A stretch of DNA of 64,000 nucleotides from Prevotella sp. (GCA_022775105.1 JALFIX010000018.1:1-64000), one strand, 5' to 3'. Counted from the stretch's first letter, positions 1 through 11,051 are shown. Notes: a model not told the origin generated them from the letters alone. Translations and numbers: made by a program.

Positions 1-2
1 AG

Positions 3-875
3 GTGATTGAGAAATGCCTCCCCTACAGCGGCAACTCCATACGCATCGGTATCAGCGGTGTGCCCGGAGCCGGTAAATCAACGTCAATAGACGAGTTCGG
101 CACTTACGTCCTCAACACCTACGGAGGCAAACTCGCCGTACTCGCCATCGACCCTTCGAGTGAACTCTCCAAGGGCAGTATCTTAGGTGACAAGACCCGT
201 ATGGAGAAACTGGCGCAGCATCCCAAGTCATTCATCCGCCCCAGTCCATCGGCTGGCAGTCTTGGCGGTGTGGCACGCAAGACCCGCGAGACCATCATCC
301 TGTGCGAGGCAGCCGGATTCGACAAGATATTTGTTGAAACCGTCGGTGTAGGACAGAGCGAAACCGCCTGTCACTCGATGGTTGACTTCTTCCTGCTCAT
401 CCAGCTTGCCGGAACAGGCGATGAACTTCAAGGCATCAAGCGCGGTATCATGGAGATATCCGACGGTATCTGCATCAACAAATGCGACGGCGAGAATGTC
501 GATAAATGCCACCTGGCAGCCACCAGTTTCCGCAATGCCCTCCACTTCTTCCCCCAGCCCGAAAGTGGTTGGACACCAAAGGTGTTGTGCTATAGTGGAT
601 TCTATGGCACTGGCATCAAGGAGATATGGGACATGGTGTATGAATATATTGATTTCGTGAAACAAAATGGATATTTCCAGTATCGCCGCAATGAGCAGAG
701 CAAGTATTGGATGTATGAGAGCATCAACGAGCATCTCCGCTCCAATTTCTATCGCAACGACACCATCCGCCAGATTCTAAAAAAAGCAGAGGCCACAGTC
801 CTCGCCGGAGAGAAGACCAGCTTCACCGCCGCCGCCGATCTCCTGAATATCTATTTCCAAGATCTAAGAAGGTAA
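3..875 (+). CDS. meaB: methylmalonyl-CoA mutase-associated GTPase MeaB/ArgK family, 5' end outside window
   Basis: G3E GTPase Walker A GVPGAGKST, IDPSS, ILGDKTRM and ETVGVGQSE motifs typical of MeaB. Confidence 0.9.
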   Translation: MIEKCLPYSGNSIRIGISGVPGAGKSTSIDEFGTYVLNTYGGKLAVLAIDPSSELSKGSILGDKTRMEKLAQHPKSFIRPSPSAGSLGGVARKTRETIILCEAAGFDKIFVETVGVGQSETACHSMVDFFLLIQLAGTGDELQGIKRGIMEISDGICINKCDGENVDKCHLAATSFRNALHFFPQPESGWTPKVLCYSGFYGTGIKEIWDMVYEYIDFVKQNGYFQYRRNEQSKYWMYESINEHLRSNFYRNDTIRQILKKAEATVLAGEKTSFTAAADLLNIYFQDLRR

Positions 876-881
876 TAAAAA

Positions 882-1730
882 ATGCAAATAGAAATAGACA
901 ACGGCAGTGGTTTCTGCTTCGGAGTAACCACTGCCATCCAAAAAGCCGAAGAAGAGCTTGCCTCAGTCAAGACTCTCTACTGCCTCGGCGACATCGTTCA
1001 TAACGGAATGGAATGTGAGCGCCTCAAGCGCCTCGGGCTCATTACCATCAATCATGATGAAATGAGAAATCTACATGGCGTGAAAGTGCTGCTCAGGGCT
1101 CATGGCGAACCGCCATCCACCTACGAGATGGCACGCCAGAACAACATCGAGATTATCGATGCCACATGCCCCGTTGTACTGCAACTGCAACGCCGCATCA
1201 AAAAGCAATATGACACATGCCCCGATGCGCAGATTGTCATATTCGGCAAACCGGGACATGCCGAAGTCCTTGGACTGGTGGGACAGACCGAAAGCAAGGC
1301 TATTGTGATAGCTAATGTTGAGGAAGTGAAAAGGCTCGACTTCTCGCGCGACATATACCTTTACTCTCAGACTACAAAGTCACTCGACGAGTTCCACCGC
1401 ATCATTGAGTATATCCAGGAACACATATCACCCCAAGCCACATTCCAGAGCTTCGACACCATCTGCCGACAGGTGGCAAACCGTATGCCCAACATCTCGT
1501 CGTTCGCCACACGCCACGACCTCGTACTGTTCGTGTGCGGACGCAAGAGCAGCAACGGCAAGGTGCTCTTCAACGAATGTAAGAGTGTAAATCCAAACAG
1601 TCACCTCATTGAGGGACCGGAGGAAATCAAGAAAGAATGGCTTGAGGGCGTGAACACCGTCGGCATCTGCGGCGCCACCAGCACACCCAAGTGGCTGATG
1701 GAGCAATGCCGCGATGCGATTACTTCTTAA
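882..1730 (+). CDS. ispH: 4-hydroxy-3-methylbut-2-enyl diphosphate reductase
   Basis: N-terminal GFCFGVTTAI, VHN and RAHGEPP, plus DATCPVV motifs of IspH. Confidence 0.93.
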   Translation: MQIEIDNGSGFCFGVTTAIQKAEEELASVKTLYCLGDIVHNGMECERLKRLGLITINHDEMRNLHGVKVLLRAHGEPPSTYEMARQNNIEIIDATCPVVLQLQRRIKKQYDTCPDAQIVIFGKPGHAEVLGLVGQTESKAIVIANVEEVKRLDFSRDIYLYSQTTKSLDEFHRIIEYIQEHISPQATFQSFDTICRQVANRMPNISSFATRHDLVLFVCGRKSSNGKVLFNECKSVNPNSHLIEGPEEIKKEWLEGVNTVGICGATSTPKWLMEQCRDAITS

Positions 1731-3195
1731 GCACCGGCTCACAAGTGACATTCACACCGAGTTTCTTGAATATCTTGCGGTCAACCTCCGAGAGCATTAC
1801 GGTGCAATGCACCTGGCATCCGCGCAGCTTCGGCAACTGCTCCAAAGCCAAGCGGCAACGCTCGTCAACATTTGACAATACCGACAGTGCCACCAGCACC
1901 TCGTCGGTATGCAGGCGGGGGTTGTGACCGCCGAGATAGTTCACCTTAGTATATTGTATAGGCTCTATCATCGACTGCGGTATGAGCTTCGTGTCATGGT
2001 CAATGCCGGCAAGATACTTTGTTACATTCAACAGCAAGGCGGCACTGCATCCCAACAGAATACTCGAATGGGCTGTGATGATTGTGCCGTCTTCCAGTTC
2101 TATTGCCGACGATGTATGCCCTGTCCTCCTCAGACACTCCTTGGCTGCCACTGTAGTGCGACGGAAATCGGTGTTTATCTTCGCCTGATTGAACAATATC
2201 TGTATCTTACTGATTTCCGACTCATTGCAGGCACCACTTGCCAACTTATTGGTGGCATCGTAGTAGCGGCGCACGATTTCGTTCTTAGAGGCCTCGCAAC
2301 ACACTTCGTCATCGGAGATACAGAATCCCACCATATTCACTCCCATGTCCGTGGGCGACTTGTATGGGTTATTTCCGTAAATACCCTCAAAGAGAGCGTT
2401 AAGCACAGGATAAATTTCAATGTCGCGATTGTAGTTGATGGCTATCTTGTTGTATGCCTCCAGATGGAAGGGGTCGATCATGTTAACGTCATTGAGGTCG
2501 GCAGTCGCTGCCTCGTATGCGATGTTCACCGGATGTTTCAGCGGAAGGTTCCATACGGGGAAGGTCTCAAACTTGGCATATCCTGCCCTCACGCCACGCT
2601 TGTTCTCATTATACAACTGACTAAGACAAACTGCCATCTTGCCGCTTCCTGGACCGGGAGCAGTCACAATCACCAACGGGCGTTCGGTCTTCACATAATC
2701 ATTCTTGCCGAATCCCTCGTCCGAGGCTATCAGCGACACATTGTGAGGATAGCCCTCAATGAGATAGTGGCAATAGGTCTTTATGCCGTCGCGCTCCAGG
2801 CGCTGGCGGAAAGCAGCTGCCGCAGGCTGACCGTTATAGTGGGTGATAACCACTGAACCCACCATAAATCCCCTGTTCTGGAATTCACTGCGCAGGCGCA
2901 GCACATCCTCGTCGTAGGTGATTCCCAAGTCAGCGCGTTGCTTGTTCTTTTCGATGTCGGCGGCACTGATAACTATCACTATCTCAATACTGTCGCTAAT
3001 CTTCTGGAACATCCTCAACTTACTGTCGGGTTGGAATCCCGGCAGCACCCTGCTTGCATGATGGTCGTCAAACAACTTGCCTCCCAATTCGAGGTATAGC
3101 TTACCGTCAAACTGGGATATTCTCTCCTTGATATGCTCAGACTGGATAGTCTGATATTTCTCGTTGTCAAATCCTATTTTCATCTTAGTATTCAT
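1720..3195 (-). CDS. DUF1846 family protein
   Basis: Full-length 491 aa ORF resembling DUF1846 proteins (MKIGFDNEKYQ...LYLELGGKLFDDHHASRVLPGF); 3' end overlaps ispH 3' end by 11 bp. Confidence 0.85.
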   Translation of the reverse strand: MNTKMKIGFDNEKYQTIQSEHIKERISQFDGKLYLELGGKLFDDHHASRVLPGFQPDSKLRMFQKISDSIEIVIVISAADIEKNKQRADLGITYDEDVLRLRSEFQNRGFMVGSVVITHYNGQPAAAAFRQRLERDGIKTYCHYLIEGYPHNVSLIASDEGFGKNDYVKTERPLVIVTAPGPGSGKMAVCLSQLYNENKRGVRAGYAKFETFPVWNLPLKHPVNIAYEAATADLNDVNMIDPFHLEAYNKIAINYNRDIEIYPVLNALFEGIYGNNPYKSPTDMGVNMVGFCISDDEVCCEASKNEIVRRYYDATNKLASGACNESEISKIQILFNQAKINTDFRRTTVAAKECLRRTGHTSSAIELEDGTIITAHSSILLGCSAALLLNVTKYLAGIDHDTKLIPQSMIEPIQYTKVNYLGGHNPRLHTDEVLVALSVLSNVDERCRLALEQLPKLRGCQVHCTVMLSEVDRKIFKKLGVNVTCEPVLKK

Positions 3196-3501
3196 TTTTA
3201 AGGTGCAAAGTTACAAATTAATTCTAACACCACCAAATATTATTCGGTTTTTCTTTCTTCCCGACCATCATCACCCTTAGCGTTGACATCAACAGATATC
3301 TACATTCCACCAAGGTGAGCGTATATGATCCGATACAAGACTACCTGTATGGTCTTCAAGATAAAGGGCATGGCGGGTTCGTCATTAGGAGTAAACGGTC
3401 TCAACAAGTTCGGGCAATTCCTTGCAAACCTCGACGGAATAGTGAGGAAACGAACAAAAATAGGCACCGTTTATCTCGTGAAACCTATATAAACTAAACA
3501 A

Positions 3502-3531
3502 AAGACCTTGGTTCTTATGAACCAAGGTCTT
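3502..3531 (-). terminator. Rho-independent terminator downstream of tRNA-Val
   Basis: Perfect hairpin AAGACCTTGGTTC-TTAT-GAACCAAGGTCTT followed by a T-rich tract on the minus strand. Confidence 0.8.
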
Positions 3532-3539
3532 CTCTTTGT

Positions 3540-3613
3540 GGGCGCTGAGGGATTCGAACCCCCGACCCTCTGCTTGTAAGGCAGACGCTCTGAACAAACT
3601 GAGCTAAGCGCCC
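3540..3613 (-). tRNA. tRNA-Val (anticodon TAC)
   Basis: Reverse complement GGGCGCTTAGCTCAGTT...CTGCCTTACAAGCAG...GGGTTCGAATCCCTCAGCGCCC folds as a cloverleaf; anticodon loop CTTACAA. Confidence 0.93.
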
Positions 3614-3697
3614 TATCGCTTGGTTGCGGGTGCAAAGGTACAACAAATTTTTGAACCCACCAAATATTCAAGCGATTTTTAATGGATTTTAACCAAA

Positions 3698-5065
3698 TTA
3701 CTTGATTATCTGCTCGAGATTGCTGATATTCTTGCGGATTTCGGCATCTGAGAGCGAATAATTCTGAAGGTCACCACTGATATAGCGGTCGTATGACGGC
3801 ATGTCAATCAAACCGTGTCCCGACAGACTGAAGAGGATGGTCTTCTGCTCGCCGCTCTCCTTGCAACGCTTTGCCTCGCGGATGGTTGCGGCAATGGCAT
3901 GACAGCTCTCGGGAGCGGGGATGATTCCTTCTGTGCGCGAGAAGAGAATACCAGCCTCGAAGGTTTCGAGTTGGGGAATGTCAACTCCATGCATCATCTT
4001 GTCGCGGATGAGCTGACTGACTATACTGCCCGCTCCGTGATAACGCAAACCGCCGGCATGGATGTTGGCGGGCTTGAAGTCATGACCGAGGGTGTACATC
4101 GGAATAAGAGGTGTATATCCAGCCTCATCTCCGAAGTCATACTGGAACACACCGCGTGTGAGTTTCGGACAACTTGCCGGTTCAGCTGCAATGAACTCAG
4201 TTGTCTTGCCGTCGAGGATGTTATGGCGCATGAAGGGGAAGGCAAGTCCACCGAAGTTGCTGCCTCCACCAAAGCAGGCAATCACCATGTCGGGATATTC
4301 GCCAGCCATCTCCATCTGCTTCTCAGCCTCCAGTCCGATGACTGTCTGATGCAGGGTCACGTGGCTAAGCACCGAGCCTAATGTATATTTGCAATGAGGT
4401 GTGGTTGTTGCCAACTCCACAGCCTCAGAGATTGCGGTGCCGAGCGAACCGGGATGCGTTGGGTCAACAGTCAGGATGTTCTTTCCTGCACGTGTTGACA
4501 TTGAGGGCGAACCGGTGACTGCCGCTCCGAAGGTGCGCATGATTGACGAGCGATATGGCTTTTGCTCCATGGTGATCTTCACCTGATATACGGCTGCGTC
4601 GAGACCGAACACCTTGGCTGCGTATGAAAGGGCAGCTCCCCACTGTCCGGCACCGGTCTCGGTGGTGACATTGGTGGTACCCTCCTGCTTGCAGTAGTAG
4701 CACTGCGGCAGGGCAGAGTTTATCTTGTGACTTCCCAACGGATTCACGCTCTCATTCTTGAAATAGATGTGGGCGGGAGTGTCGAGTGCCTCCTCAAGGG
4801 CGTATGCACGCACAAGAGGGGTGCTGCGATAGAACTTATACTTCTCTCTCACTTCCTCTGGGATATCTATCCAGGCGTGCTCCATGTCGAGTTCCTGCTT
4901 TGCACACTCGGCAGCGAACACATGACTGAGGTCTTCGGCAGTCAGGGGTTCGTGGGTTGCCGGATTAAGAGGTGGCAATGGTTTGTTGACCATGTCGGCC
5001 TGTATGTTATACCACTGCTCTGGAATCTGGTTTTCGTCCAGAATGAATTTCTTTTGTCTTGACAT
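3698..5065 (-). CDS. trpB: TrpB-like (TrpB2 type) pyridoxal-phosphate-dependent tryptophan synthase beta chain
   Basis: 455 aa; LGSHKINSAL, TETGAGQWGAALS and CFGGGSNFGG motifs; N-terminal extension typical of TrpB2. Confidence 0.88.
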   Translation of the reverse strand: MSRQKKFILDENQIPEQWYNIQADMVNKPLPPLNPATHEPLTAEDLSHVFAAECAKQELDMEHAWIDIPEEVREKYKFYRSTPLVRAYALEEALDTPAHIYFKNESVNPLGSHKINSALPQCYYCKQEGTTNVTTETGAGQWGAALSYAAKVFGLDAAVYQVKITMEQKPYRSSIMRTFGAAVTGSPSMSTRAGKNILTVDPTHPGSLGTAISEAVELATTTPHCKYTLGSVLSHVTLHQTVIGLEAEKQMEMAGEYPDMVIACFGGGSNFGGLAFPFMRHNILDGKTTEFIAAEPASCPKLTRGVFQYDFGDEAGYTPLIPMYTLGHDFKPANIHAGGLRYHGAGSIVSQLIRDKMMHGVDIPQLETFEAGILFSRTEGIIPAPESCHAIAATIREAKRCKESGEQKTILFSLSGHGLIDMPSYDRYISGDLQNYSLSDAEIRKNISNLEQIIK

Positions 5066-5107
5066 ATATATTATTATTTAACTTAAGTTCGCATTAGCTC
5101 AACTTTT

Positions 5108-5258
5108 TGGAGTTCAAGGAGTTCAAGGAGTTTAAAGGAGTTAAAGACAATAGTCTTTTCGTCCATTTGGGAATTTTTCAGGGAATAAACATACGTCTTT
5201 TTTTCGCTTCGCTCAAGGAAACTTCTCCCTTAACACCCTTAACTCCTTTAACTTCCCC
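5108..5258. repeat. Short tandem 'aaggagtt' repeats and inverted counterpart
   Basis: ggagttcaaggagttcaaggagtttaaaggagttaaag near 5108-5145 and inverted ccttaacacccttaactcctttaacttcc near 5226-5258. Confidence 0.6.
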
Positions 5259-5392
5259 TACTTGCGAAAGTTGAGTTATTTAATTATCCAAAACGGCTGC
5301 AAATATACAACTTTTTCGGCTTAAAACAAAATAAATAGCAAATTATTTTGTTATGTCTATAAAATTCCGTAACTTTGTGGCGAAAATTATCA

Positions 5393-6625
5393 ATGAATAT
5401 GGATATAACCGAAAGATTTTTAAACTACACTAAGTTTGACACTCAGTCGGCTGAGGACAGTACAACCGTCCCAAGTACCGACAAACAGCTCGTTTTTGCC
5501 GAGTATCTTAAAAAGGAACTCGTGCGCGAAGGATTCGACGACGTGAAACTCGACGACAAGGGATACCTGTATGCAACCCTGAAATCCAACATGGGCAAAC
5601 AGAAGGTGCCCACCATCGGATTCATCAGTCACTATGACACCAGTCCCGACTGTTCGGGTGCCAACATCCAGGCGCACATAGTAAATAACTACGACGGCAG
5701 TGACATACTGCTCTCCGAGGGGATTGTATCATCGCCGAAGAAGTTCCCTGAACTGCTCAACCACATAGGCGAGGACCTTATCGTGACTGACGGCCATACC
5801 CTCTTGGGTGCTGACGACAAGGCGGGCATTGCCGAGATTATACAGGCGATGTGCTATCTGCGCGACCACAAGGAAATCAAGCATGGTGATATTCGTGTGG
5901 GATTCAATCCCGACGAGGAGATTGGCATGGGTGCCCACCACTTCGACGTGGAGCGTTTCGGATGTGAATGGGCATATACCATGGACGGTGGTGACGTGGG
6001 CGAACTGGAATATGAGAACTTCAACGCCGCAAGTGCCAAGATTACAATCCACGGTGTGAGCGTGCATCCGGGATATGCCAAGGGCAAGATGATTAACGCC
6101 AACCGCCTTGCAGTGGAATTAGCTTCCATGTTGCCTGCCGACGAGACTCCCGAAACAACCGAAGGCTACGAAGGATTCTTCCATCTGCTCGGCATGAACA
6201 CAAATACCGAGAAGGCACAGCTGACATACATCATCCGCGACCACGACCGCGACAAGTTTGAGGCCCGCAAGCGACTGATGGCGGAATGTGCAAGGAAGAT
6301 GAACGAGAAATACGGTGAGGGTACTGTGGATTGCGAGATCAAGGACCAGTACTACAACATGAAGGAGATGATTGAGCCTAACATGCACGTCATCGACATC
6401 GTGCTGAAGGCTATGCAGGAATGTGGTGTACGTCCGAAGGTGCAGCCCATACGTGGCGGTACCGACGGAGCGCAACTGAGCTTCAAGGGTCTCCCCTGCC
6501 CCAACATCTTCGCCGGAGGTGTCAACTTCCACGGACCTTACGAATTCGTAAGCATCCAGTCGATGCAGAAGGCAATGAACGTAATCATCAAAATCTGCGA
6601 GATTACAGCGGAATATAACGATTAG
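5393..6625 (+). CDS. pepT: peptidase T (tripeptide aminopeptidase)
   Basis: PepT-like sequence ([49 protein letters not shown]). The ORF-track start at 5375 lies inside a promoter-like TAACTTTG, so 5393 (or 5399) is preferred. Confidence 0.92.
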   Translation: MNMDITERFLNYTKFDTQSAEDSTTVPSTDKQLVFAEYLKKELVREGFDDVKLDDKGYLYATLKSNMGKQKVPTIGFISHYDTSPDCSGANIQAHIVNNYDGSDILLSEGIVSSPKKFPELLNHIGEDLIVTDGHTLLGADDKAGIAEIIQAMCYLRDHKEIKHGDIRVGFNPDEEIGMGAHHFDVERFGCEWAYTMDGGDVGELEYENFNAASAKITIHGVSVHPGYAKGKMINANRLAVELASMLPADETPETTEGYEGFFHLLGMNTNTEKAQLTYIIRDHDRDKFEARKRLMAECARKMNEKYGEGTVDCEIKDQYYNMKEMIEPNMHVIDIVLKAMQECGVRPKVQPIRGGTDGAQLSFKGLPCPNIFAGGVNFHGPYEFVSIQSMQKAMNVIIKICEITAEYND

Positions 6626-6626
6626 A

Positions 6627-6668
6627 AAATGAAGAGTGAAGAATATTCTTCATTCTTCACTCTTCATT
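6627..6668. terminator. Convergent-gene hairpin
   Basis: Imperfect palindrome AATGAAGAGTGAAGAATATTCTTCATTCTTCACTCTTCATT between pepT (+) and the next gene (-). Confidence 0.55.
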
Positions 6669-7336
6669 TAATGACTGTTTTCAAAGTCCTCTATCGTGGC
6701 TTTCAGAGCGTCTATCTCCATTTGATACATTTCCTGAATGCCCTGGACATCGGGTTCCTTCTTCCATTTCGACCTGCCGATATTCAGCGTCAGTCCCAAC
6801 TCTATATTCAGCGAGTGGTCGTGCTTGGTCTTGAGTGCGGCGGCATCGGTTATGTTGCCATAATGCTCACTGCCACGGTAGTTGATGTCGAGGTTAAGGT
6901 CAAGACGCTTTGACAGGCGGAACTTGTTTACCACTCCCGCTGATACCCCTAATAAAGACGGTGAACCGAGTGACACACCTCCACCTAAGTAGGGTATGAA
7001 GTTATACACCCTCTTCTCATTGTATCCGCAAAGGATAGTGCTGAGATTAAACATCACCTGCTCCTCAACGGCCTTCGCCTTGAAAACATTGAACTTGGTT
7101 CTCACGCCAATACTCGGTGAAAACCACTTGCCAAGTGAGAATGACATTCCTACCTTGTCAAACTTCGGCATCGTGGCACCCGCCTCCATAAACCAGTTGG
7201 TCCAGAAGCCGTTGGTCACCACCGTATATTTCTTACCCGACAATTCCGATATTCCGCCGTCTATCGCCATTTCGTCCTGGGCATAGGCACCGGCAGTCAT
7301 CGCTGCCATTGCCAATATAACAAATAACTTTTTCAT
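6668..7336 (-). CDS. outer-membrane beta-barrel-like secreted protein
   Basis: Signal peptide MKKLFVILAMAAMTAGAYAQ; alternating beta pattern; no family identified. Confidence 0.6.
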   Translation of the reverse strand: MKKLFVILAMAAMTAGAYAQDEMAIDGGISELSGKKYTVVTNGFWTNWFMEAGATMPKFDKVGMSFSLGKWFSPSIGVRTKFNVFKAKAVEEQVMFNLSTILCGYNEKRVYNFIPYLGGGVSLGSPSLLGVSAGVVNKFRLSKRLDLNLDINYRGSEHYGNITDAAALKTKHDHSLNIELGLTLNIGRSKWKKEPDVQGIQEMYQMEIDALKATIEDFENSH

Positions 7337-7351
7337 CTTAATTCTTAATTC

Positions 7352-9271
7352 TTAATTTAACAGCTGCTCTATGTCCCTCTGCGGCAATATACATAGAATA
7401 GCCTTGCCGTCGGGAGTGTAGTTGACATTGGAACAGGAGAACAGGTCGTTCACCAATGTTTCCATTTCCTGATTGCCCAACACCTCACCGTATGTCACTG
7501 CCGACTTGCGCGCCATACTCAGGGCAAGGGTGCCGTGTATGTCAGCTGCCGAGGTGCTGCCTTTCTCTATTGCGTCAGCCACTATCTCGTGGAGCAACGA
7601 AACACAGTCTATTTCCTCCAGTCCTGCCGGCACACCGTTCACCGAGAAACTGTTTCCGCCAAGGTCGGAGAGGTCGAAGCCCACCTTTTTGAGGAAAGGC
7701 AACAGTTTTACCACCATCACCGATGTTGACGGGGCAAACTCCACTACTTCAGGGAAGAGCACCTTCTGCGTGCGAGATGTTTCCTGTTCCATCTGCTGCA
7801 TGAAACGTTCATACCTTATGCGTATGTCGGCACGGGTCTGGTCAACAATCATCAAACCGCTTTTCACGGCGGTCATCACATACTTTCCCTTATACTGATA
7901 GTGACTGGGAGAACGCTCTTCGGGCGAGAACCCTAATTTAGACTGCACCACCTCATCGCCGGAAACTTTGGAACCGTCTTCCAGTCCAAACAAATCTCCC
8001 CGGGACTCAAACATATCACCACGAGACTCAAACAGTTCTCCCTCAGGCATCTGCTGGTAATCGTCTTTTATAGCACCGTCATGAAGTCCCTTATACAGCT
8101 CCTCCCATTTGTCAACCACCTTGTCCTTTCGCGGTGCAGTAGATTCAAACGGGTTATACGACACGTTGTATTGCGGTTGCGGTGGAGCCACGTTAGTCTC
8201 AGGGTCAAACAACGGTATGTCAGGCTGTCCTTCCGTATCGAAGTCGATGGATGGTATTTCGCAGAACTTACCAATGCTGTCGTTGACTGCGGCAGTGAGA
8301 ATCTGCCATATAGCCTGCTCGTTCTCGAACTTTATCTCGGTCTTGGTGGGATGGATATTAACGTCAATATCTCCTGCAGGCACGGTGAAATATATGAAAT
8401 AAGGCACCTGCGTTCCCACGGCAATCATCCGCTCGTAGGCGTTCATCACCGCCTTATGGAAATACGGGTGCTTCATATATCTTCCGTTGACAAAGAAATA
8501 CTGCTGCGCCCCCTTCTTCTTAGCCGACTCCGGCTTACCCACAAATCCCTTGATGCTGCACATGGTGGTTTCCACCTCCACAGGCAACAGGTCGTGGTTA
8601 AGACGCTTGCCGAAAACATCCACTATTCGCTGGCGCAGAGTGCCGGCCCTTAGCGACATCATCTCCTGACCATTACTGTGCATGGTGAACGCAATCTCGG
8701 GATACACCAATGCTATACGCTCAAAGGCTGTCATTATGTTGTTCAGCTCTGTGGAGTTGCTTTTAAGAAACTTGCGTCTTGCAGGAACGTTGAAGAACAG
8801 GTTCTCCACCTTGAAGTTGCTGCCTACGGGACAAGCCGTAGGTTCCTGACCGGTTACCTTTGAGCCAGACAGAGTTATTACAGTGCCCAAGTCGCGGTCT
8901 GCCATACGCGTGCGCAGTTCCACCTGTGCCACGGCAGCAATCGAAGCGAGTGCCTCGCCACGGAATCCCATGGTATGCAGTGCGAACAGGTCACCTGCCT
9001 GCCTTATCTTCGACGTGGCATGACGTTCAAACGACAGTCGGGCATCAGTTTCAGACATACCCTTGCCATCGTCGATAACCTGTATCATGGTTCTTCCGGC
9101 GTCCACCACCAGGACATTAATTGTCTTGGCTCCTGCATCCACCGCATTCTCCACGAGTTCCTTGATTACCGATGCCGGGCGTTGTATCACCTCTCCCGCA
9201 GCTATCTGGTTAGCCACCGAATCCGGTAGCAACTGAATTATGTCGCTCATATTATTTAATATTATAAACAC
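7352..9271 (-). CDS. mutL: DNA mismatch repair endonuclease MutL
   Basis: IIQLLPDSVANQIAAGEVIQRPASVIKELVENAVDAGA, FRGEALASIAAV, GHKL ATPase motifs. Confidence 0.96.
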   Translation of the reverse strand: MFIILNNMSDIIQLLPDSVANQIAAGEVIQRPASVIKELVENAVDAGAKTINVLVVDAGRTMIQVIDDGKGMSETDARLSFERHATSKIRQAGDLFALHTMGFRGEALASIAAVAQVELRTRMADRDLGTVITLSGSKVTGQEPTACPVGSNFKVENLFFNVPARRKFLKSNSTELNNIMTAFERIALVYPEIAFTMHSNGQEMMSLRAGTLRQRIVDVFGKRLNHDLLPVEVETTMCSIKGFVGKPESAKKKGAQQYFFVNGRYMKHPYFHKAVMNAYERMIAVGTQVPYFIYFTVPAGDIDVNIHPTKTEIKFENEQAIWQILTAAVNDSIGKFCEIPSIDFDTEGQPDIPLFDPETNVAPPQPQYNVSYNPFESTAPRKDKVVDKWEELYKGLHDGAIKDDYQQMPEGELFESRGDMFESRGDLFGLEDGSKVSGDEVVQSKLGFSPEERSPSHYQYKGKYVMTAVKSGLMIVDQTRADIRIRYERFMQQMEQETSRTQKVLFPEVVEFAPSTSVMVVKLLPFLKKVGFDLSDLGGNSFSVNGVPAGLEEIDCVSLLHEIVADAIEKGSTSAADIHGTLALSMARKSAVTYGEVLGNQEMETLVNDLFSCSNVNYTPDGKAILCILPQRDIEQLLN

Positions 9272-9325
9272 AGAGATACAGAGTCACAGAGTTTTCTCTC
9301 TCCCTCCGTGTCTCTGTGTTCCATT
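9264..9325. repeat. Imperfect inverted repeat of the 'acacagagacacggag' type
   Basis: AACACAGAGATACAGAG ... CTCCGTGTCTCTGTGTT between mutL and the OstA-like gene. Confidence 0.7.
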
Positions 9326-9326
9326 A

Positions 9327-10997
9327 TTAATTATTAAGTTTTCTTTTCGGCGCCTGACGTTTCTTTTCCTCCTTGAGTTCCGTGCCCTCCTTCTTTCCGC
9401 GCCAGTTGAAGATATCATCCTTGTTGAGCGGGCGCACATAATCGAACCATGCGTATGTGGGGAGGAAATACTTGTCGGGCGGCACCTGAGTCAACGGGTA
9501 GAGCACACCCTCAGCCTTGGGCATCCATATCCTCTTCATCTTGCGGTTCTCAAGGAACATGCGCATCTCTGTCGTCTCGGTATAGTTCAAGCCTATAATC
9601 GTGCTGTCACTGTCGTCTATAGGATAATATACTATCAATACATTATCCTTGGCATGACCCTGTCTTATCTCTCCGTTTTCGAAATAGGCAAACATCTCCT
9701 TTGACGAGCACTGATTGAAGTGTGTACTGTCGTTGAGTTGCTCCACCGATAGAGCCTGTCCCAACACATGCACCTTATTTATGGTGGAGTCTTTCATGAA
9801 GATATATATCTCCTCACCCAACAACTGCTGGTTCTGATTCCACAGAATGGGGTCCTTATACATCGTCATGCACGAGTCCTGGGAGTTATACACTAACGAG
9901 TCGCACACAGCCTGTGCATCCACCCTATATGCCCTTACCTTATTATACGCATGTATCTTGCGGTAAACCGAGTCGGTATTGATATTGAAAGTGAATATCT
10001 TGAACGTGTCGGCATGCATATACAGCGTGTCTTTCTGCGAGAAGTCTATCGCCACTGCCTTCTTGGTTGCCATGGCATATCCTTTCTCGTCGTCGTAGTA
10101 GCAATAGTCACCGGTCAGCATGTTCTTGTTGATGGAGTCAGTGTAAATCACGTTGTTGAACGCCTCACTGATACCGGTCTTACTGTCATAATACACGCTG
10201 TCGCCCACCATTGTCTTGCCCTCGTCCTTCATCACCGAACGTCCGAAGAGTTCCGACTTTTCCGTCTCGGTATTATAATAACCGTCCTCGGTATATATAC
10301 GGCTTGTCTTCGACGTGATATGCGACGGACCTGTCACATGCGCCAAATGGTTGTCTGTATTATAATATAAGGTGTCGGATGTCAGGAAGAACTTGTTGTT
10401 CTTCAACTGCACGTCGTAGTTGAACAGAGCCTGATGCGTGTCAGTGTGATATTCTCCCCAGTCGGATGTCAACGTACTTGTGTTATCCACCAACTTACCA
10501 CCCTCGAAGAAATATCCCACGTTATACAAACGGTCATAATTGAGACTGTCGGTATAGAGTGTTGACTTACGGTGCTTCAGTATCACGTTATGCCTGGCTA
10601 TTGCCATCTCGTCGTTTCCGTCATAGTAGGCATAGTCGCTGAAGAGCGACAAGGTGTCGCCCTGGTACATCTTCACATGTCCAAACGCCTCGAACGAGTT
10701 GCTTGCCTCGTAGAAGTGGGCACTGTCGCAAAACAGTTTAGCACCGTTATGAGTGAAGTGCACCTTGCCGTTGAGTATCTGGGCATCGGGGTTAACATAC
10801 TGGTCATAATGCAACACGTCGGCATGCACGAGATACACCCTCTTCGGGTCTTCGCGTCTCTCCGTCCGTGCCTTCTGCCGTCCCTTAGTCTTGCCACGAC
10901 GACCTGAAGACTGAGCCAACAAGCTCAACCCAAATAGACAAAGAACGGCAAACAAAGCCACCCTATATCCGTTTATCCTATGATAATTACCTTTCAA
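9327..10997 (-). CDS. OstA/LptA-like N-terminal domain protein
   Basis: Signal peptide then repeated YYDxxxxxAxAxxNV-type units typical of OstA-like proteins of Bacteroidota. Confidence 0.75.
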   Translation of the reverse strand: MKGNYHRINGYRVALFAVLCLFGLSLLAQSSGRRGKTKGRQKARTERREDPKRVYLVHADVLHYDQYVNPDAQILNGKVHFTHNGAKLFCDSAHFYEASNSFEAFGHVKMYQGDTLSLFSDYAYYDGNDEMAIARHNVILKHRKSTLYTDSLNYDRLYNVGYFFEGGKLVDNTSTLTSDWGEYHTDTHQALFNYDVQLKNNKFFLTSDTLYYNTDNHLAHVTGPSHITSKTSRIYTEDGYYNTETEKSELFGRSVMKDEGKTMVGDSVYYDSKTGISEAFNNVIYTDSINKNMLTGDYCYYDDEKGYAMATKKAVAIDFSQKDTLYMHADTFKIFTFNINTDSVYRKIHAYNKVRAYRVDAQAVCDSLVYNSQDSCMTMYKDPILWNQNQQLLGEEIYIFMKDSTINKVHVLGQALSVEQLNDSTHFNQCSSKEMFAYFENGEIRQGHAKDNVLIVYYPIDDSDSTIIGLNYTETTEMRMFLENRKMKRIWMPKAEGVLYPLTQVPPDKYFLPTYAWFDYVRPLNKDDIFNWRGKKEGTELKEEKKRQAPKRKLNN

Positions 10998-11051
10998 GAA
11001 CTTTAATTCTTTAATTTTTTAATTTCGCCTTGCGACTCCGTCGCAAAGCGA

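Noticed and set aside
1909-2856. 315-aa plus-strand ORF
   Set aside because: Antisense to the well-supported DUF1846 gene; an open mirror frame with no domain or start context.
7338-7360. cttaattcttaattcttaattta repeat
   Set aside because: Short AT-rich repeat between co-directional genes, too simple to separate from background.
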